Shown here piece after piece: positions 1 through 10,917 of a stretch of 64,000 nt of DNA. The stretch is from Alphaproteobacteria bacterium (GTDB taxonomy: Bacteria > Pseudomonadota > Alphaproteobacteria > Rhodospirillales > Rhodospirillaceae). Every line of letters begins with the position of its first letter. Position 1 is the first letter of the stretch. A program made the position numbers and the translations under genes. The notes below the pieces were generated by a model. That model had not been told where the DNA came from, made no database searches, and saw only the letters and a list, made by a program, of their open reading frames with translations. The DNA is taken from contig JAURPI010000025.1 in the NCBI GenBank assembly GCA_030835385.1, forward strand, positions 124,001 to 188,000. The letters are read 5' to 3'.

Positions 1-789
1 TCAACCGGGGGATCGCTGGACAATATCAAGTCTGTCGAATCAGGCGCTATGGAGTTGGTGCTATCCCAGGCAGATGTCGCATATTGGTCTTATTACGGTA
101 CCGGCGCCTTTGAAGGCGACAAACCGAGAGGCTCGCTTCGAGCGCTTGCTAAACTGTTCCCTGAAAATATTCATCTCATTGTCCGGGCTGATGCTGGCAT
201 CGCGACCATCAGTGATCTGCGCGGAAAGCGTGTATCTATCGGAGGTCCTGGGTCAGGCTCGCAATTTGACGCCCGTCTTATACTAACGGCCTTTGGACTT
301 CGTTTCTCCGACATGAAGCTAAGTACCATGGACCTGGAGCCATCGGCTCGTGCGTTAACTTCTGGTGAAATCGATGCGTTTTTTATCGTAACCGGAGCGC
401 CTGCACTGGGAGTGCAAGATTTGGCTGAGCGCGTTGACATCAGTTTCGTGCCGATTGAGGGACCAGTCGCCAATCAGATGGCTAGAATTTTCCCGTTCTT
501 TTCCGTGGGGGTCATTCCAGAAGGGGCGTACGGCAGCAATCCTGCAATCTCAACACTTGACGTTGGCGCGCTCTTGATCGGACGAGCCGATATGTCCGAT
601 GACATGGCATATGGCGTAGTCCGAGCGATTTGGCATCCCAACACAGCCCCACTCTTGGCCAACGGTCATCCTCGTGCGGCGCTAATGAAACTCGAACAGG
701 CTACCAAGGGAATTGGGTTCAAGATTCATCCAGGTGCACGGCAGTACTATGTAGAGCAGGGCGTCTTGCCGGCCTTCCCGTCGCCGTAA
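1..789 (+). CDS. TAXI family TRAP transporter solute-binding protein, 5'-truncated by window edge
   Basis: Frame 1 is open from base 1 (STGGSLDNIKSVESGAMELVLSQADVAYWSYYGTGAF...); ISDLRGKRVSIGGPGSGSQFDARLIL typical of TAXI proteins; stop at 787-789. Confidence 0.85.
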   Translation, partial: STGGSLDNIKSVESGAMELVLSQADVAYWSYYGTGAFEGDKPRGSLRALAKLFPENIHLIVRADAGIATISDLRGKRVSIGGPGSGSQFDARLILTAFGLRFSDMKLSTMDLEPSARALTSGEIDAFFIVTGAPALGVQDLAERVDISFVPIEGPVANQMARIFPFFSVGVIPEGAYGSNPAISTLDVGALLIGRADMSDDMAYGVVRAIWHPNTAPLLANGHPRAALMKLEQATKGIGFKIHPGARQYYVEQGVLPAFPSP

Positions 790-856
790 AATGAAAAACA
801 GATTCACCGACCTCAATTCGTAATCTTCGACACCGTCTTCTAAAAAGGCTTTGATC

Positions 857-2251
857 ATGTCTCCACTGCCGCTTGTCGATCCTGATCCTAAGGCAACTCC
901 GCTGACCCTTGTGACCGATAAGGCATTCGGCGCCTGGCGGGATACACAGGGAGATGCTGTTAAGGCATGGCTGTCGACCAACGACTTCTCAGGCAAAGCG
1001 GGTGAGGTTTGTTTGACCCCCCTAGAAGATGGCGCCGTAGGACAAGTCGTTGTTGGCATCGGCGACGGCGCTGACAAATGGGTCGCCGGGCGTTTGGCTC
1101 GCAGCTTGCCTGAGGGTACGTATTGTCTGGAGCAAATCACTGGTATTGAAGATGAGAAAGCTCAGGTTTCTACTTGGTTGGCGCTGTCTTGGTGCTTAGG
1201 TGCGTACACATTCGATCGATACAAATCTGAGTCGCCTACTAACCCATCGAAGTTGGTTTGGCCTGAGGACATTGATCGGGCCTATGTAGAGGGTGCTGCA
1301 CAGGCAACAACCCTTACGAGGGACCTTATCAATACCCCGGCAGAAGATATGGGTCCGGCCGCACTTGCAGCCGCAGCTGAAGAGTTGGCTGACACACATG
1401 GCGCGGCGATCAACATCGTGTTGGGTGACGATTTATTGTCAGAAAATTTTCCTGCTATCCATGCTGTGGGCCGCGCAGCTGATGTTGCACCCAGGTTGAT
1501 CGATTTAACATGGGGCAAAGCGGATGCACCTAAGGTCACATTGGTTGGTAAGGGCGTTTGCTTCGATTCTGGCGGCTTAAATATTAAACCGACAAATGGC
1601 ATGCGCTGGATGAAAAAGGACATGGGCGGCGGCGCAACGGTGCTTGGTCTTGCAGACTGGATAATGCGGGCAAAGCTGTCGGTACGTCTGCGTGTATTGG
1701 TGCCAGCTGTCGAGAACGCCATCTCAGGCAACGCCTTCCGACCAGGAGATGTGGTGCCGACCCGCAAGGGACCGACCATAGAGGTGGGAAATACGGATGC
1801 TGAGGGGCGGGTGGTCTTGGCCGACGCGTTAGCCCTCGCCTGTGAGGAGTCACCGTCCCTATTGATCGATTGTGCGACCCTAACTGGCGCCGCCCGGGTC
1901 GCATTGGGGCCCGACCTGCCGGCCCTGTTTACGCCAGACGACTCTCTCGCTAAGGAGCTGATGAGCGCTGGCATGGCAAACAATGATCCGTTGTGGCGGC
2001 TGCCACTGTGGGCCGGTTACAGGCGATTGATTGAGAGCAAAATTGCTGATGTCAGCAACTCTGGCGAGTCCGGTTTCGCAGGTGCAATTACGGCGGCCCT
2101 GTTCCTAAAGACGTTTGTTAGTGAAGATACACCCTGGGTGCACCTCGATCTATTTGGGTGGAATCCTGACGATAAACCCGGGCGGCCCATGGGCGGAGAA
2201 GCCTATGCGCAAAGGGCGATATTCGAAGTTATTCGCAACCGCTTTGCCTAG
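857..2251 (+). CDS. M17 leucyl aminopeptidase family protein
   Basis: GKGVCFDSGGLNIKP and NTDAEGRVVLADAL signatures of M17 cytosolic aminopeptidases; ATG at 857 likely within ORF 851..2251. Confidence 0.92.
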   Translation: MSPLPLVDPDPKATPLTLVTDKAFGAWRDTQGDAVKAWLSTNDFSGKAGEVCLTPLEDGAVGQVVVGIGDGADKWVAGRLARSLPEGTYCLEQITGIEDEKAQVSTWLALSWCLGAYTFDRYKSESPTNPSKLVWPEDIDRAYVEGAAQATTLTRDLINTPAEDMGPAALAAAAEELADTHGAAINIVLGDDLLSENFPAIHAVGRAADVAPRLIDLTWGKADAPKVTLVGKGVCFDSGGLNIKPTNGMRWMKKDMGGGATVLGLADWIMRAKLSVRLRVLVPAVENAISGNAFRPGDVVPTRKGPTIEVGNTDAEGRVVLADALALACEESPSLLIDCATLTGAARVALGPDLPALFTPDDSLAKELMSAGMANNDPLWRLPLWAGYRRLIESKIADVSNSGESGFAGAITAALFLKTFVSEDTPWVHLDLFGWNPDDKPGRPMGGEAYAQRAIFEVIRNRFA

Positions 2252-5200
2252 GCGGTTTGGTCACCGTCTTTTGCGTTTGGTGCGCCGCGATGTACCGGAA
2301 CTTCAAGCCGGTTGAGCATTTCTTTGGGAACCACTTGCCAAAAATTGCGGACCTCCCGGTCCCAGTTGACCAATATTCGCTCTGCCCAAGCAGAAGACGT
2401 TTCTTTTCTGTGCTCGGTTACGAGATTGCGTAGCATAGCTTCGTAATGACCGACCTCAATACGTTGGTGAATCACCGACTCTGTGTTGACCCGATACTCA
2501 AAGTCTTGGTTACTGTCATAGACAAAGGCCATGCCGCCAGTCATGCCTGCGCCAAAATTTGCTCCGACTGGACCAAGAATAACCACTTGACCACCAGTCA
2601 TATATTCACAGCCATTGGAACCGCATCCTTCGACGACGGCCGTCGCGCCTGAGTTACGCACGCAAAACCGCTCCGCTGCCTGACCGGCTGCAAATAGTTT
2701 TCCGCTTGATGCCCCGTAGAGCACTGTGTTGCCAATAATGGTGTTGAGATGCGGTGGAAACGTCGATGACGTTGTCGGACGAATGACGATGGTTGCACCG
2801 GATAGGCCTTTTCCAACGTAGTCATTGGAATCGCCGAGAACATCCAACTTCAAGCCTTGCACACCGAATGCACCGAGAGACTGACCACAGCTGCCACGCA
2901 TGCGGACCGTAATATGCCCCGGCTGTAATCCGGTCATGCCGTATTTCGTGACGATCTTGTGTGACAGTTTTGTACCGATGGCGCGCTGGGTGTTGTTGAC
3001 GTTATAGGTCAACTGCATTTTTTCGCCGTCTTCCAATGCTGGTGCTGCATCTCTGATCATCTGCGCATCCAGCGTTTCAGACACTTCATTGCGCTCTTCA
3101 GTCATATTGCGCGTGGGTAAACCACCTGAGTCTGGCCGCACCAAAAGTGGGTTGAGATCGAGGTCGTCAAGGTGCGCCGAGCCGCGGCTGACCTGCTGGA
3201 GCAAGTCTGTGCGCCCAATCACATCGTCAAGCGAAGAGAATCCGAGGTCGCCTAGTACATCTCGTACCTCTTCAGCGAGGAAGGTCATCAGGTTGACGAC
3301 TTTCGCAGGCGTGCCGGTGAATTTCTCGCGCAACGCCATGTCTTGTGTGCACACACCAACCGGGCATGTGTTGGAATGGCATTGGCGCACCATGATGCAG
3401 CCCATAGCGATGAGAGAGCTCGTGCCGATGCCAAATTCTTCAGCGCCCATCATTGCCGCCATGACAACATCCCGGCCGGTCTTGAGTCCGCCGTCCGTGC
3501 GCAGTAGAACGCGGTGACGCAAGCGATTGAGTGTCAGCACTTGATGAACTTCGGTGAGTCCCATCTCCCATGGCAGGCCCGCATACTTGATGGAGGTTTG
3601 CGGACTAGCGCCAGTCCCACCTGAGTTTCCGGATATCAGAATTACATCCGCGTTGGCCTTGGCGACTCCCGCCGCGATGGTGCCGATGCCCGTGCGGGAC
3701 ACCAGTTTAACAGTCACACGCGCCTGCGGGTTGATCTGCTTCAGGTCGTAGATCAGTTGGGCTAGGTCTTCGATGGAGTAAATGTCGTGATGGGGTGGTG
3801 GCGAAATCAACATCACGCCTTGAGTCGCATGGCGAAGCTCCGCGATTTCCGCGGTGACTTTAAAGCCTGGTAATTGTCCACCTTCTCCGGGTTTGGCGCC
3901 TTGCGCCACTTTGATTTCAATTTCCCGGCACTGATTTAGATACTCCGCTGTGACACCGAAGCGTCCAGACGCGATCTGTTTAATTGCAGAGTTGGCATTG
4001 TCGCCATTTGGGGCCGGTTTGTAGCGCTTGCGGTCTTCGCCACCTTCGCCAGAATCTGACTTCGCACCTATACGATTCATGGCGATGTTCAGTGTGCCGT
4101 GTGCTTCTGGGCTCAGGGCGCCTAGAGACATGCCTGGAGTGACAAATCGTTTCCGAATTTCTGTGGTTGATTCAACTTTTTCCGGTGGGATTGTTTTATC
4201 CACGGGCCGGAAATCGAGCAAATCACGCAAATTAATCGGGGGCAGTTTGCGCATGCCTTCTGAGTATCGCTGGAAGATTTGGTAGCTGTCTTTTTCGACA
4301 GCGGCCTGCAAAGTATGGATCAATCGTCCATCAAAACTATGGGCGTCTCCAGATTGAGCGCGATACCGATAAAAGCCACCGACCGGCAAAGTGACTACAC
4401 CTGGTCTTTGGGCAAGCCTGTGCTGTGCCTTAACTTTCTTTTGGATGCCCGGCATGCCGATGCCAGATATCCGAGAGGTCATGCCCGGGAAGAATTCAGC
4501 AACCAACGAGCGCGATAAGCCGACGGCTTCAAAATTATAGCCGCCTCGGTAGGAACTGATGACTGAGATGCCCATTTTGGACATGATTTTGCGGAGACCT
4601 TCGTCGATCGCCTTTTTATAACGAGCCATCGTGTCGCTGAGAGAAGCGTCACCAAATAAGCCCTTGGCATGCCTGTCTGCAATTGCTTCTTGTGCCAAGT
4701 AAGCATTGACGGTCGTCGCGCCGACGCCAATAAGAACCGCAAAGTAATGTGTATCAAGACATTCACCCGAGCGGACGTTGAGAGACGTAAACGTCCGTAG
4801 TTTCTGACGCGTCAAATGGGTGTGGACCGCACCGGTCGCCAGAATCATGGGCATAGGCGCGCGATCAGGTCCGACGTTGTAATCCGTTAACACAACATAT
4901 GTGCAGCCACCACGCACAGCGTCTTCGGCTTCTTTTTGAATGCGAGAGACGGCCTTCCGTAGCGCATTCTTTGTCTTACCTGAGGAGTCAAACGTGCAAT
5001 CGATATCGACGGCCTTGTCGCCCATGTGATCCCGCAGCATTTGATACTGCCCATTTGTTAGGACTGGGCTCGGCAACTGCAAGACATCACACTGGCTCGC
5101 ATCGGCATCTAGGATGTTGCCTAAATTGCCGAGACGTGTGTTGAGGGTCATGACCCGCGACTCACGAAGACTGTCGATCGGAGGATTGGTTACCTGGCTG

Positions 5201-6834
5201 AAGTTTTGCCGGAAGAAATTATGCAGTCCTCTGTATTGGTCGGACAGCACGGCAAGCGGCGCGTCATCGCCCATCGAGCCTGTTGCTTCCTTGGCATCAA
5301 CCACCATGGGGTGCAGGATCAACTCAAGATCTTCCATGGTCATCCCATAGGTAACTTGGCGACGACGAAGGTCTTCCGCTGGGAGCGTGCCTGTTTCTGG
5401 AGCCTCGTCCGTGACTTTCGTATCTAGGTGCGTCGTTTTCTTAACCCACTCCTGGTAGGGATGAGCGCTTGCAAGTAGATCTTTGAGTTTTGTGTCGCGG
5501 TGAAACACACCTTCTTGCATATCAATGGCGATCATTTCTCCAGGGCCAACACGCCCCTTTTCGTCAATGTCCGCATTTGGGACGCGCACCATTCCTGTCT
5601 CTGATCCAACAATAAGCAGGCCTGTTTTCGTAAGGGTATAGCGCATCGGTCGCAGGCCGTTGCGATCCATGCCAGCAATGATCCAGCGGCCATCTGTGGC
5701 GCAGATTGCGGCCGGGCCATCCCAAGGTTCCATCACCGCGTTGCAGTATGCAAACAGTGCGCGATGATTATCCGGCATGATCGCGTTCTGACTAATGCTC
5801 TCAGGAATCATCAGTGACTTGGCCATCGCCGCATCTCGACCAGATCGGCAAATTAATTCGTATACGGAGTCCAAGGCAGCTGAATCCGAGCTGCCTTTCT
5901 GAATAATCGGTTTGAGGTCTTCGATGCTGTCGCCAAACAAGTCGGACGCGAGACGGCACTCATGCGCGGTCATCCAGTTGACGTTGCCCAGAAGCGTGTT
6001 GATTTCGCCGTTGTGCGCCAGCATGCGGAACGGCTGAGCTAATCTCCACGTCGGGAAAGTGTTGGTCGAGTACCGTTGATGGTAGATCGCGAAAGACGAT
6101 ACGAACCGCTCATCGAGCAAGTCAGGATAAAATGTCGTCAACTGCTCAGCGAGAAACATACCTTTGTAGATAATGGCACGTCCCGATAGCGAGCAGATGT
6201 AGAAGTCATTGATGGCTTCGTTTATGACCCGTTTCTCAATGCGACGGCGCACCACATACAGATCGCGTTCGAGGGTGTCAGTGTCCAGACCACGGGGGTT
6301 GGATAACATGATTTGTTCGATTTCCGGACGGGTGGCGTTCGCTTTTTCACCAATAACCGAGATGTCGACAGGTACTTGTCGCCAGCCATAAATATTGTAG
6401 CCGGCGGCGAGCACTTCGCTTTCGACAATAGTGCGACAGGTTTCTTGGGCCTCTAAGTCAGATTTAGGCAAGAACACCATACCGACAGCGAGGGTTTCGC
6501 TTTCGGCCAACTCGTGCCCGGTTCGAATGATGTGTTCGCGGAAAAAATCTTGCGGTACCTCGACGTGAATGCCGGCGCCATCACCAGTTTTTCCGTCGGC
6601 GTCAACAGCGCCGCGGTGGTAAAGGACCTTTAGAGCCTCAATCCCGGCGACGACCACATCCCGTCGAGGGGTGCCGTCGATGGACACGACCATGCCGACA
6701 CCGCAGTTGTCATGTTCCCATGCAGGGCTGTAGCTCGACGCGTCTTGCAAGAGCGCGGCGTTGGCCTTCCAATCGCGTACGAAGTCTTCTCCTGACTCTT
6801 CACCCAGAGGAGATGCAATATCTTTCGGTGCCAT
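2248..6834 (-). CDS. gltB: glutamate synthase large subunit
   Basis: 1528 aa; N-terminal HDNCGVGMVV glutaminase domain, central FMN/Fe-S region, C-terminal GXGXG repeat domain; followed by gltD. Confidence 0.98.
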   Translation of the reverse strand: MAPKDIASPLGEESGEDFVRDWKANAALLQDASSYSPAWEHDNCGVGMVVSIDGTPRRDVVVAGIEALKVLYHRGAVDADGKTGDGAGIHVEVPQDFFREHIIRTGHELAESETLAVGMVFLPKSDLEAQETCRTIVESEVLAAGYNIYGWRQVPVDISVIGEKANATRPEIEQIMLSNPRGLDTDTLERDLYVVRRRIEKRVINEAINDFYICSLSGRAIIYKGMFLAEQLTTFYPDLLDERFVSSFAIYHQRYSTNTFPTWRLAQPFRMLAHNGEINTLLGNVNWMTAHECRLASDLFGDSIEDLKPIIQKGSSDSAALDSVYELICRSGRDAAMAKSLMIPESISQNAIMPDNHRALFAYCNAVMEPWDGPAAICATDGRWIIAGMDRNGLRPMRYTLTKTGLLIVGSETGMVRVPNADIDEKGRVGPGEMIAIDMQEGVFHRDTKLKDLLASAHPYQEWVKKTTHLDTKVTDEAPETGTLPAEDLRRRQVTYGMTMEDLELILHPMVVDAKEATGSMGDDAPLAVLSDQYRGLHNFFRQNFSQVTNPPIDSLRESRVMTLNTRLGNLGNILDADASQCDVLQLPSPVLTNGQYQMLRDHMGDKAVDIDCTFDSSGKTKNALRKAVSRIQKEAEDAVRGGCTYVVLTDYNVGPDRAPMPMILATGAVHTHLTRQKLRTFTSLNVRSGECLDTHYFAVLIGVGATTVNAYLAQEAIADRHAKGLFGDASLSDTMARYKKAIDEGLRKIMSKMGISVISSYRGGYNFEAVGLSRSLVAEFFPGMTSRISGIGMPGIQKKVKAQHRLAQRPGVVTLPVGGFYRYRAQSGDAHSFDGRLIHTLQAAVEKDSYQIFQRYSEGMRKLPPINLRDLLDFRPVDKTIPPEKVESTTEIRKRFVTPGMSLGALSPEAHGTLNIAMNRIGAKSDSGEGGEDRKRYKPAPNGDNANSAIKQIASGRFGVTAEYLNQCREIEIKVAQGAKPGEGGQLPGFKVTAEIAELRHATQGVMLISPPPHHDIYSIEDLAQLIYDLKQINPQARVTVKLVSRTGIGTIAAGVAKANADVILISGNSGGTGASPQTSIKYAGLPWEMGLTEVHQVLTLNRLRHRVLLRTDGGLKTGRDVVMAAMMGAEEFGIGTSSLIAMGCIMVRQCHSNTCPVGVCTQDMALREKFTGTPAKVVNLMTFLAEEVRDVLGDLGFSSLDDVIGRTDLLQQVSRGSAHLDDLDLNPLLVRPDSGGLPTRNMTEERNEVSETLDAQMIRDAAPALEDGEKMQLTYNVNNTQRAIGTKLSHKIVTKYGMTGLQPGHITVRMRGSCGQSLGAFGVQGLKLDVLGDSNDYVGKGLSGATIVIRPTTSSTFPPHLNTIIGNTVLYGASSGKLFAAGQAAERFCVRNSGATAVVEGCGSNGCEYMTGGQVVILGPVGANFGAGMTGGMAFVYDSNQDFEYRVNTESVIHQRIEVGHYEAMLRNLVTEHRKETSSAWAERILVNWDREVRNFWQVVPKEMLNRLEVPVHRGAPNAKDGDQTA

Positions 6835-6845
6835 ATTAATCGTCC

Positions 6846-8315
6846 TTAACTGGCTTTACGTAAAGGCGCGGAAGACTTCTTGGCCTTAGCAGTTAAATAT
6901 TTTTCGATACTGGCTGCTGCATCGCGGCCGTCGCGGATCGCCCAAACCACGAGGGAAGCGCCACGGACGATGTCGCCAGCAGCAAACACACCATCCATAT
7001 TGGTCATCAACGTGCGGTAGTCGATCTTGAGGGTGCCCCAGCGAGTCACGCTTAGATCTGGCTCTCCGAATAGACCCGGCAGGTCCTCGGGATCAAAACC
7101 TAGCGCTTCGATAACCAGATCGGCCGGGAGAACGAACTGAGAGCCGTCAATAACTTCAGGTTTGGCGCGACCAGAAGCATCCGGCGTTCCAAGGCGCATG
7201 CGTACCGCGCGCACACCAGTTGCAACATTGTCTTCATTGTGCAAAACGGCTTCTGGCGACGACAGCCAAACAAACTCGACGCCTTCTTCAATGGCGTTTG
7301 TGACTTCCCGTTGGGAACCGGGCATGTTGTCGCGGTCACGGCGATACAGGCACTTTACGGATTTAGCGCCTTGGCGAACGGCAGACCGGACGCAATCCAT
7401 GGCGGTATCGCCACCACCGACCACGACTATGTTTTTACCTTCCGCATTAAGCGTGCCGTCGTCGAATGCTGGGACGGCGTCACCTAAACCTTTGCGGTTA
7501 GAAGCTGTTAGATAAGCCATCGCTGGAAATACGCCAGAGGCCCCAACCCCAGGGTTGGTTAAGGCGCGCGCCTTATAAACACCGGTTGTTACGAGGACAG
7601 CATCATGCTTCTCGCGCAGATCTGAAAAACTAATGTCTTCACCGACATTGATGTTGAGGTGGAATACGACACCCGAATCTTCCAGCAAAGTGGCGCGACG
7701 CTGCACAACTTCTTTCTCGAGTTTAAAATTTGGAATGCCATAGGTAAGCAGTCCGCCGATCCGGTCATACCGATCGTAGATATGAACCGCATAGCCGAGT
7801 TTGCGTAATTCTTCTGCTGCGGCCATGCCGCCAGGTCCGGCGCCAATTATGCCGACAGACTGATCCAATTCTTGAAGTGGAGTGACGGGTTTAACCCATC
7901 CGTTTTCCCACGCCGTATCAGTGATGTATTTCTCAACCGATCCGATGGTCACGGTACCGTGGGTAGACTGTTCCAGCACGCAAGAGCCTTCACACAAACG
8001 ATCTTGCGGACAAATGCGGCCACAAATCTCAGGCATGTTATTGGTCGCTGAGGAAACTGCGTAGGCTTCTTCAAGCCGCCCTTCGGCGGTCAACTTCAGC
8101 CAATCGGGAATGTTGTTCTGAACCGGACAGTGCACTTGGCAGAAAGGAATACCGCACTGCTCGCAGCGGGAGGCTTGATCTCCGGCCTTATCATCAGAGT
8201 ACTGATCATAAATTTCGCCAAAATCCCGGCGGCGGTCTTCAGCCGGCCGCTTGTCGGGCCAATCCTGATCGACCCGGGTAAATTGAAGCATGGGCCGTGA
8301 TTTTTTTTGGCTCAT
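6846..8315 (-). CDS. gltD: glutamate synthase small subunit (NADPH-dependent)
   Basis: CEQCGIPFCQVHCPVQNNIPDWLKL Cys clusters, GAGPGGMAAAEELRKLGY and GGGDTAMDC dinucleotide-binding motifs; likely start MSQKKSRP at 8315 (ORF to 8342). Confidence 0.97.
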   Translation of the reverse strand: MSQKKSRPMLQFTRVDQDWPDKRPAEDRRRDFGEIYDQYSDDKAGDQASRCEQCGIPFCQVHCPVQNNIPDWLKLTAEGRLEEAYAVSSATNNMPEICGRICPQDRLCEGSCVLEQSTHGTVTIGSVEKYITDTAWENGWVKPVTPLQELDQSVGIIGAGPGGMAAAEELRKLGYAVHIYDRYDRIGGLLTYGIPNFKLEKEVVQRRATLLEDSGVVFHLNINVGEDISFSDLREKHDAVLVTTGVYKARALTNPGVGASGVFPAMAYLTASNRKGLGDAVPAFDDGTLNAEGKNIVVVGGGDTAMDCVRSAVRQGAKSVKCLYRRDRDNMPGSQREVTNAIEEGVEFVWLSSPEAVLHNEDNVATGVRAVRMRLGTPDASGRAKPEVIDGSQFVLPADLVIEALGFDPEDLPGLFGEPDLSVTRWGTLKIDYRTLMTNMDGVFAAGDIVRGASLVVWAIRDGRDAAASIEKYLTAKAKKSSAPLRKAS

Positions 8316-8698
8316 GTGTCGGTTTCCTCCTGTCGGCGCCACGTTGGGAAAGGGCGTCGCCGCCCACCTCAGCCTGAGCTACGGCGGATAAATGCTATTT
8401 GGATCGAAAAATGGCCGTTTCTCGGCCGTGTCCGCATCCCCGGAGCTCGTTTATTCGAGCATCGTTCGTTGATTGGTGGTCACTATACCGGGCTAAATCC
8501 GGTCTGGCCATTGAAAATCACTTATAAGGACATAAATACTGACATATTATCTATAAAATTGCGGCGTCCTGCGGTTTTTTCCGCCCGAGGTGCGGGACTC
8601 TCCCAGTTAATTAGTAAACATTTGTGTACTAAACTGCCGCTGTTTGACGAATCAGCCCCGTGATATAACACCGCTGCAGCCGTTATCTGGGGTACGCC

Positions 8699-9502
8699 GT
8701 GGCTTTGACCCAAATTGTTGTGTTGGCCGTCGTCCAGGGCATCACTGAATTTCTACCGATCAGTTCTTCTGGTCACTTGATATTAGTGCCGATCGTTGCC
8801 GATTGGCCCGATCAAGGCCTGCTGCTCGACGTTGCAGTGCATGTCGGCACGTTGGGCGCGGTGATGATCTACTTTTGGCAAGATCTGTTTGTCATGGTGA
8901 CTGGTGTCTACCGCCTGCTCAAAGGGCGCCGCGATCCAGGCGCTCGTCTTGCGGGGCAAGTTGTGGTGGCGACTATTCCCGTGCTTGGTGCTGGTTATCT
9001 ATTTGATGCGTACATAGGGGACGGTCTGCGATCGATCGAAGTCATCGGCTGGGCAACGCTAGGTTTTGGCCTATTGTTGTATGCGGCTGACCGAATGTCT
9101 ATGACCGTTAAAAAACTCGACCATTCCTCTTATCTAGATATTCTGGTGATTGGTGCGGCTCAAATTCTTGCTTTGATTCCCGGGACGAGCCGGTCTGGAA
9201 TTACCATGACAGCCGCCAGGTTTCTTGGATTCGAACGAGCCGAAGCCGCGCGTTTTTCGATGTTGCTGTCGATTCCGACAATCGCTGCGTCAGGTTTGTG
9301 GCTGGGGCTCAATATTTACGAGGCAGATGATCTTACGCTGACGCGGGGCGCTCTCGTTGCCGCTGGGCTTTCTTTTGTAACAGCTATCATTTCCATCGCG
9401 GCGTTGATGGCCTGGCTACAAAGATCATCCTTTACGCCGTTCGTCATCTACCGGGTTATTCTTGGAATCACCCTGCTTGCGTTTGCCTATGGCTGGATTT
9501 GA
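8699..9502 (+). CDS. uppP: undecaprenyl-diphosphate phosphatase (BacA family)
   Basis: VVQGITEFLPISSSGHLIL and PGTSRSGITMTAARFLGF signatures; GTG start. Confidence 0.97.
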   Translation: MALTQIVVLAVVQGITEFLPISSSGHLILVPIVADWPDQGLLLDVAVHVGTLGAVMIYFWQDLFVMVTGVYRLLKGRRDPGARLAGQVVVATIPVLGAGYLFDAYIGDGLRSIEVIGWATLGFGLLLYAADRMSMTVKKLDHSSYLDILVIGAAQILALIPGTSRSGITMTAARFLGFERAEAARFSMLLSIPTIAASGLWLGLNIYEADDLTLTRGALVAAGLSFVTAIISIAALMAWLQRSSFTPFVIYRVILGITLLAFAYGWI

Positions 9503-9523
9503 ATTCAAACCCGAAGGGCAACG

Positions 9524-10504
9524 TTACTGAGTACGCAGTCGCAATTTCTTGCGTTGCTGATAGGGTCTGAACCGGCGCAGGTACGTAGGCACAATGGTTT
9601 CCGCTGTGACGGCTGAAATACCAAGGTCTGACAAGCCCGGCTGAGAGCCGTCGGCAACGTTATCCACTTCCAGCAATTTGACCTGATCTGGCGTCAACAA
9701 GGGTGTCGGCAGGTACTGCAGAAATAGCGCTTGAATGCGGGCCACCCAAAACGGTAATCCACAAATCCATGCGGACCGATCTGTGTATTGGCTAACCATC
9801 TCTAAGATCTCGCGCATGTCGTAAACTGTCGGGCCGACCAACTCATAGGTTTTTCCGCCATGTCCGTCTTCTTGTAGAACCGTAATAGCCGCATCCGCGA
9901 CATCACCCACATAGACAGGCTGGAATTTTGTGCCGCCCCCGCCATCCGCGTGAGGCACGATCTTCGAGTAGTAAGGCAAGACACCGAAAATCCGGGCTAA
10001 ATCTGCAAACATATTAAAGAAGCCATCTTCGGTGCCGAAAATGACACTGGGGCGAAGCAATACTGCTTCGGGAAACGCTTCTAAGACCGCCACTTCCCCG
10101 GCTGCTTTTGATCGTGCATAAGCAGATGACGCATTGAGGTCTGCGCCCAACGCCGAGAGATGAATAAGATTTTTTGCGCCGGCCAGTGCTGCAGCCTTAG
10201 TAATTCGCGCCGCGCCCTGAACATGGATGGCATCGAATGTTCGAGTTCCGCGTTCATAGAGCACCCCAACGCAATTCACGACTGTATCGGCGCCTTCGAC
10301 AGCGCGCGCCACTTCGTCGTCTGAGGTGATGGATGTCGGAATTAAACTGACCTGACCCAGATCTCCACAGGTTTTCAAGAAATATGCTTTCTCTGTGTCT
10401 CGGACAGCGACACGGACCCGTGCCCCAGCGTCAGCGAGGCGGCGCACAATATTGCGTCCGACAAAACCAGAGCCTCCAAAAACTGTGACCAGCCGGTTCT
10501 TCAT
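9524..10504 (-). CDS. NAD(P)H-binding protein, complex I NDUFA9 subunit-like
   Basis: MKNRLVTVFGGSGFVGRNIVRRLADAGARVRVAVRD atypical SDR signature; ATG at 10504 inside ORF 9524..10582. Confidence 0.88.
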   Translation of the reverse strand: MKNRLVTVFGGSGFVGRNIVRRLADAGARVRVAVRDTEKAYFLKTCGDLGQVSLIPTSITSDDEVARAVEGADTVVNCVGVLYERGTRTFDAIHVQGAARITKAAALAGAKNLIHLSALGADLNASSAYARSKAAGEVAVLEAFPEAVLLRPSVIFGTEDGFFNMFADLARIFGVLPYYSKIVPHADGGGGTKFQPVYVGDVADAAITVLQEDGHGGKTYELVGPTVYDMREILEMVSQYTDRSAWICGLPFWVARIQALFLQYLPTPLLTPDQVKLLEVDNVADGSQPGLSDLGISAVTAETIVPTYLRRFRPYQQRKKLRLRTQ

Positions 10505-10760
10505 CGCAGGTCCTTCCGTAAAGCATGTGAGTCGTGTGTCGCGCCAATCTCGACAGTCAAGGGCGTAGGCGGAAGCTCGCATAGTTGCTTTGGTATGGCA
10601 ATAAAACCACTGTCTTGATTGCTCTAGTTATCTGCGATTAGGTGCGGTCACCAACGGTCCAGGAGGGCAGGAAAACAAAGGGTTTCGTTGACAAAGCCAG
10701 GGTGCAGGCTATATCCCTTGCCGCCCCAAGTCCGGGCGCCTTATTAAGGTGTTCGCCTAT

Positions 10761-10847
<87 letters not shown>

Positions 10848-10917
10848 ATACGGGGCACGATTGCGGAAAGCAACACGACTGAACAAGATCAATGACGCGC
10901 GGGTTGCGGGGGGAACG

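Noticed and set aside
1282-1983. 233-aa antisense ORF on the minus strand of the M17 aminopeptidase gene
   Set aside because: Fully overlaps a strongly supported gene; composition (Ala/Ser/Arg/Pro-rich) typical of antisense shadow ORFs.
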